Origin: an uncultured Ruminobacter sp.
Lineage (GTDB): Bacteria; Pseudomonadota; Gammaproteobacteria; Enterobacterales; Succinivibrionaceae
Reading direction: 5' to 3'
Assembly: GCA_900767005.1 (NCBI GenBank)
Contig: CAAFXL010000347.1
Coordinates: forward strand, 1 to 9,759
DNA length: 9,759 nt
This document shows positions 5,545 through 9,759 of the stretch, in pieces. The first letter of the stretch is position 1, and the number at the start of each line of letters is the position of its first letter. A program made the translations under genes and the position numbers. The notes under the pieces were generated by a model. That model was given only the letters and a program-made list of their open reading frames with translations, had not been told where the DNA came from and searched no databases.

Positions 5545-5561
5545 AAAATTGGTTAAAAAAT
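5545..5561 (+). repeat. 17-base motif shared with the rplY upstream region
   Basis: AAAATTGGTTAAAAAAT occurs here and again at 2423-2439, identical in both places and on the same strand. Each copy lies shortly upstream of a good promoter: 10 bases before the rplY -35 and 29 bases before the sohB -35. It may be an upstream regulatory site or just AT-rich coincidence. Confidence 0.4.
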
Positions 5562-5590
5562 ATGCAATTTTAATTTTTTTATAAAAAGAC

Positions 5591-5618
5591 TTGACAATTT
5601 TAATAAAAAATATGTAAT
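5591..5618 (+). promoter_or_regulatory. Promoter of the sohB-topA unit
   Basis: A perfect -35 TTGACA (5591-5596) is followed after 16 bases by TGTAAT (5613-5618). Transcription would begin near 5625, leaving a leader of about 78 bases that is almost pure A and T. The region repeats itself: TAAAAAATATG-AATTT appears at 5554-5570 and again around 5604-5620, differing at one base. Confidence 0.55.
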
Positions 5619-5702
5619 TTAAAAAAGGAATTAGAATAACATATAATTTTTAACTCATAAAAATTTATAACTATAAAAATTTTTTAAGGCATTTTAAATA
5701 AA

Positions 5703-7193
5703 ATGATTGATTCATTAATTGAAATCGGGATATTTTTTTGTAAAACATTAATTGTCATTTTCTTTATCTTTATCTTTTTACACATGTTAGCTAATGTTCT
5801 AAAAATAGTTAAAGATGCGAGTAAAAGTAATGATAAAGACCCAAAAATGATTTTTACCGATATTAAGAAAAAACGTGATGAAATTGCCGATAAGTTTTCA
5901 AGAAAAGTTTCAGATCCTGAAGAATTAAAGATTTGTGAAAAAAGTCGTGCTGATTTTCTAAAAGCTACAAAGAAAGTTGAAAAGAGCGTAAAAGAAGAAA
6001 GAGAAAAGGTAATAGAAGATAAGAATTTAACTAAGGATGATTTAAAGCGTATTCAAGAAAGAGTAGCTTTAGGGATTGACTTATTATTAGAACGCGAAAA
6101 GGCAATAAAAGAAGCTACTAAAGATTTAGAAAATAAAGAAGATAATACTAGCTCTAAAACTAATGATGATAAAAAGAGTGAGAATATAGAAGAATCTTCT
6201 AAAGAATCTTTAAGTAAAGATAAATCTTCTTCTGAGAATAAAGATGAAGCAGAAAGTAAGTCTCAAGCACTTATTAAAAAGGTTGAGGAAGATAATAAGG
6301 CTATAGAAGAAGCAAAACAAAAAGTTTTAGCTCCAATTGGGGAACGCATTGCCGCAAAATATAGCAAGATCTTATTAAAAAAGAATAATAGTAGTAATTC
6401 AAGTATTGAATATAATGAAGATGGCCTCTATTTAAAGACTAAGGTGCTTTATGTTCTTAGCTTTAATGGTTCAACTATGGCTGATGAAGTTAAGGAACTA
6501 AGAAGAGCAATTGACTTAATTGTAGAGCAGTGTTCAGAAGGGGATGAGGTTTTACTTAAACTTGAATCTCCTGGTGGCACAGTTTGTGGTTATGGCTTAT
6601 GCTCAGCAGAGCTTGAACGCTTAAAAAAGAGTGGCGTAAAACTTACAATTGCAGTTGATCAGGTAGCCGCAAGTGGCGGCTATATGATGGCATGTGTTGC
6701 TGATAGATTAGTAGCAGCTCCATTTGCTTATATTGGTTCAATTGGCGTCGTTTCAGAGTTTCCAAATTTTAACCGCTTACTTAAAAAGTATGATGTTGAT
6801 TATGAGCAAGTAACTGCGGGCGAATTTAAACGCACTATGGGTCAATTTGCAGAGAACACTGAGGAAGGCCGTAAAAAGTATAAAGAACAACTTGAAAGCA
6901 TTCATTCGGCTTTTAAGAATCATGTAAAAGAACATCGTCCAAATATCGATATAGATAAAGTTGCAACCGGTGAACATTGGATTGCTAAAGAGGCTTTAGA
7001 TTTAGGCTTAATTGATGAACTAATGACCTCAGATGAATGTCTAGATGAGATGATGGATAATTTTGCAAAAGTTATAGCGATAGATTTTGTTGAAAATAAA
7101 AATACTGGTTTAATTGCATTACTTAAAGAAAAAAGTGCACTTGTGGATTTTTGTTCAACATTAATATCAAAGATTAATAAGCCACGTGTATAA
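5703..7193 (+). CDS. sohB: SohB-type S49 membrane serine protease with long linker
   Basis: SohB belongs to the SppA/S49 family of membrane-bound serine proteases that use a Ser-Lys dyad; E. coli sohB was found as a multicopy suppressor of a degP mutant. One N-terminal helix (about 6-33) anchors the protein. The protease core runs from about 247 to 440. The nucleophile is Ser324 in AASGGYMMAC and the probable general base is Lys376 in AGEFKR, 52 residues apart, the same spacing as S147 and K199 of B. subtilis SppA. Other family motifs are ESPGG (288-292), IGSIGV (344-349) and ATGEHW. The product has 496 residues against 349 in E. coli; the surplus lies between anchor and core (about 35-245), a Lys/Glu-rich probable coiled coil with a Ser-rich stretch near 164-188. 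The ribosome site AAGG (5686-5689) is 13 bases away, rather far. topA follows after 16 bases. Confidence 0.93.
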   Translation: MIDSLIEIGIFFCKTLIVIFFIFIFLHMLANVLKIVKDASKSNDKDPKMIFTDIKKKRDEIADKFSRKVSDPEELKICEKSRADFLKATKKVEKSVKEEREKVIEDKNLTKDDLKRIQERVALGIDLLLEREKAIKEATKDLENKEDNTSSKTNDDKKSENIEESSKESLSKDKSSSENKDEAESKSQALIKKVEEDNKAIEEAKQKVLAPIGERIAAKYSKILLKKNNSSNSSIEYNEDGLYLKTKVLYVLSFNGSTMADEVKELRRAIDLIVEQCSEGDEVLLKLESPGGTVCGYGLCSAELERLKKSGVKLTIAVDQVAASGGYMMACVADRLVAAPFAYIGSIGVVSEFPNFNRLLKKYDVDYEQVTAGEFKRTMGQFAENTEEGRKKYKEQLESIHSAFKNHVKEHRPNIDIDKVATGEHWIAKEALDLGLIDELMTSDECLDEMMDNFAKVIAIDFVENKNTGLIALLKEKSALVDFCSTLISKINKPRV

Positions 7194-7209
7194 GGCTTAA
7201 GGATTAGAT

Positions 7210-9759
7210 ATGAGCAAATCATTAGTAATTGTGGAATCACCGGGTAAGGTTGATAAGATCAATAAATATTTAGGCTCTGATTATGTGGTTAAGGCAAGTG
7301 TTGGTCATATTAGAGATTTACCATCACAAGCCTCAAAAACTTCTACCGCCTTTGCTAAAAGAGCTAAAACTTCATCAGAAAAGAATGCTAAGTTATTTGT
7401 AAGAATGGGGATTAACCCTGAAGCTGGTTGGAATCCGCAATATGAAATTCTACCAGGTAAAGAAAAGGTAGTTGAAGATTTAGTTAAACTTGCTAAGAAA
7501 TCAGATTATGTCTATCTTGCAACCGATCTTGACCGCGAAGGGGAAGCTATCGCGTGGCATTTACAAGAGGTTATAGGATTACCAAAAGAAAAGTTTAAGC
7601 GTGTTGTATTTAATGAAATCACTAAAACCGCGATTACCGAAGCTTTTAAGCATCCAAGTGAAGTAAACATGGATATGGTGAACGCTCAGCAAACTAGACG
7701 TTTTTTAGACCGAGTAGTAGGCTTTATGGTGTCACCACTACTTTGGGAAAAAGTTGGTAGGGGTCTTAGTGCTGGACGTGTGCAATCAGTAGCTGTTCGC
7801 TTAATTGTTGAAAAGGAACACCGCATTAAGTCATTTATTCCTGAAGAATATTGGACAGTTGATGGTGATTTCTTAGATGGTAAAACTAAATTAAACCTTT
7901 TAGTTAAATCATTTAAAGGTAAAGAATTTAGACCACAAAGTGAGGATGAGGTAAATAACCATCTAAACACTTTAAATAAGCAAGATTATAAGATTGTTTC
8001 TAATGAGCAAAGAGAAAGTAAGGTTTCAACTCCTGCTCCATTTATTACCTCAAGTATGCAGCAAGCAGCTTCTAATCGTTTAGGCTTTAGTGTAAAGCGT
8101 ACGATGCAGGTTGCTCAAAAGCTTTATGAAGAAGGTTTGATTTCTTATATGAGAACTGACTCAACTAATTTGAGTGCAGATGCTCTAAAGATGACAAGAG
8201 ATGAAATCTTAAAGGAATTTGGTCAGAGCTATTTACCAGAAAAACCAAAAGTTTATGGTTCAAGAGAAAATGCTCAAAATGCCCATGAAGCAATTCGTCC
8301 TACCGATATTTCATTAACAAGTGATAAATTAAAACTTGATAAAGATTGCTTACGTTTATATGAGTTAATTCGTAATCAAACTTTAGCGTGCCAAATGGCT
8401 GATGCAGTAGTTTTAAATACTGAAATTTCAGTGGCCTCTGGTGATTATATTTTAAAAACTAGCGGTAAAACTATGAAGTTTGATGGGTGGACTAGAATTA
8501 TCCCTTATTCAAAGGATGTAATTTTACCTAATGTTAAAGTTGGTGATGAATTAAAGCTTAAGGAATTTTTCCCACACCAGCACTTTACTAAACCTGAAGC
8601 AAGATACACTGAAGCCACCTTAGTTAAAGAACTTGAAAAGAAGGGAATTGGTAGACCATCAACTTACGCTACCATTATTTCAACGATTCAGGAAAGAGGC
8701 TATGTAAAGCTTGAACAAAGAAGATTCTTTGCTGAAAAAATGGGTGAAATCGTAACTAACCGTTTAATCGGAAGCTTCCATGACTTAATGGATTACGACT
8801 TTACTAAGGATATGGAATTAAAGCTTGACTATATCGCAGAACACAAGCTTGATTGGTTAAATTGCTTAAATGAGTTTTATAAAAACTTTAGCATTGAACT
8901 TGATAAAGCTCGTAAACCTTCAGAAGATGGCGGTATGCAAAATAATAATAGTGTGCTTACCTCTATCCTTTGCCCAGATTGTAATAGTCCAATGGTAATT
9001 CGTAATGCAACTACTGGCGTATTCTTAGCTTGTTCTTCTTATCAAGGTAAGAGTAAGAGTACTTGTAAGAAAACTATTAACCTAGTGTCTGAAGATGAAT
9101 TACCAATGCTTGAAAACGATGATGCGGAAAGTGAAATTTTACGTAATAAGCGTCGTTGCTCAATCTGTGGTTCCGTTCTTGATGGTTATATTATTGATAC
9201 TACAAGAAAGCTTTTAATTTGCTCTGATAACCCAATGTGTCCAGGATATGTGGTTGAAACTGGGGAATTTAAGCTTAAGGGAAGTGACGGTCCACAAATT
9301 GAATGTGATAAATGTGGTTCAGTTATGGTGTTTAAGAGTGGTCGTTTTGGCAATTACATGGGTTGCACCAATGAAAATTGTAAGAACACTCGTAAGATCT
9401 TAAAGAGTGGGGAAATCGCTCCACCAAAAGAAGACCCAATTGATTTTGAAGATTTAATTTGTAAAGATGGTAAGTCGCACTTTGTTCTACGTGATGGTGC
9501 AAGTGGCATATTCTTAGCTTCTAATGCTTTCCCTAAAGTTAGAGAAACAAGAACTCCATTAGTTGCGGAACTTGTTAGATATAAAGATAGATTACCACCA
9601 AAACTTGCTTATTTAGCTCTTGCTCCTGTAACTGATGAAGTTGGTAATTTTACGGCCGTGAGATTTTCACGTAAGACTAAAGAGCAATATGTAAGTGCTT
9701 TTGATAAGGATGGAAAACCTACTGGCTTTAATGCTTTCTATAAAGATGGAGCATGGGTA
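7210..9759 (+). CDS. topA: DNA topoisomerase I (type IA), 3' end cut off
   Basis: TopA relaxes negatively supercoiled DNA by cutting one strand through a tyrosine. The 850 codons in the window have no stop. By comparison with the 865-residue E. coli protein, whose last residues after the matching DGKWV are EGKK, only a handful of codons are missing. The TOPRIM domain shows Glu9 in IVESPGK and the acidic triad Asp106, Asp108, Glu110 in ATDLDREGEA. The active site is Tyr313 with Arg315 in SYMRTDSTNLS. Three four-cysteine zinc modules follow in the C-terminal part (beginning CPDC, CSIC and CDKC), then the final ribbon domains. The start is set by AAGGA (7199-7203), 6 bases upstream. It lies 16 bases after sohB and is probably co-transcribed; E. 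coli topA has several own promoters, none obvious here. Confidence 0.97.
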   Translation, partial: MSKSLVIVESPGKVDKINKYLGSDYVVKASVGHIRDLPSQASKTSTAFAKRAKTSSEKNAKLFVRMGINPEAGWNPQYEILPGKEKVVEDLVKLAKKSDYVYLATDLDREGEAIAWHLQEVIGLPKEKFKRVVFNEITKTAITEAFKHPSEVNMDMVNAQQTRRFLDRVVGFMVSPLLWEKVGRGLSAGRVQSVAVRLIVEKEHRIKSFIPEEYWTVDGDFLDGKTKLNLLVKSFKGKEFRPQSEDEVNNHLNTLNKQDYKIVSNEQRESKVSTPAPFITSSMQQAASNRLGFSVKRTMQVAQKLYEEGLISYMRTDSTNLSADALKMTRDEILKEFGQSYLPEKPKVYGSRENAQNAHEAIRPTDISLTSDKLKLDKDCLRLYELIRNQTLACQMADAVVLNTEISVASGDYILKTSGKTMKFDGWTRIIPYSKDVILPNVKVGDELKLKEFFPHQHFTKPEARYTEATLVKELEKKGIGRPSTYATIISTIQERGYVKLEQRRFFAEKMGEIVTNRLIGSFHDLMDYDFTKDMELKLDYIAEHKLDWLNCLNEFYKNFSIELDKARKPSEDGGMQNNNSVLTSILCPDCNSPMVIRNATTGVFLACSSYQGKSKSTCKKTINLVSEDELPMLENDDAESEILRNKRRCSICGSVLDGYIIDTTRKLLICSDNPMCPGYVVETGEFKLKGSDGPQIECDKCGSVMVFKSGRFGNYMGCTNENCKNTRKILKSGEIAPPKEDPIDFEDLICKDGKSHFVLRDGASGIFLASNAFPKVRETRTPLVAELVRYKDRLPPKLAYLALAPVTDEVGNFTAVRFSRKTKEQYVSAFDKDGKPTGFNAFYKDGAWV

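Noticed and set aside
6777..7240. Minus-strand open frames across the sohB 3' end and topA start.
   Set aside because: They are antisense shadows of sohB, without ribosome sites or recognisable domains.
7686..7970. Minus-strand frame of 94 codons inside topA.
   Set aside because: It is opposite the highly conserved TopA core and is explained by its codon pattern.

Overview
The window is about 9.8 kb of very AT-rich DNA with six protein genes, all on the + strand. The gene content points to a low-GC gammaproteobacterium. It has a short 95-residue L25 without a CTC domain, a SetA-type sugar efflux protein, and sohB directly followed by topA (in E. coli these two are separated only by yciN). 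TopA follows the E. coli protein closely from end to end. The exact family (for example Pasteurellales, Orbales or Aeromonadales relatives) cannot be settled by eye.

Layout. Positions 1-672 contain no convincing gene. They hold a near-consensus promoter, an imperfect 54-base inverted repeat, a GC-richer patch between a promoter-like pair and a hairpin (a possible small RNA), and a leader with a hairpin and a 12-codon ORF overlapping the next gene. A CstA-family carrier of the short type follows (673-2382). Next is rplY (2551-2838), with its own strong promoter, a terminator-like hairpin in its leader and a strong terminator behind it. A CvfB/YitL-type S1-domain RNA-binding protein (2906-3754) begins only 17 bases after that terminator. 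A 285-base spacer carries two matching palindromes 21 bp apart and an AAAACGTTTT palindrome, then comes a SetA-type MFS exporter (4040-5317) closed by a good terminator. A 385-base spacer with a TTGACA promoter leads into sohB (5703-7193) and topA (from 7210, cut off at the window end), which look like one operon.

The genes do not form one pathway. They are housekeeping functions (ribosome, RNA binding, membrane proteolysis, DNA supercoiling) mixed with two transporters for small carbon compounds. I found no CRISPR array, phage, toxin-antitoxin or defence locus, rRNA or tRNA, and no clear undescribed multi-gene system. The less ordinary material is regulatory (the cstA leader, the rplY leader, the operator-like palindromes, possible small RNAs at the left end) and two lineage-specific hydrophilic expansions, one in the SetA-like loop and one in SohB.
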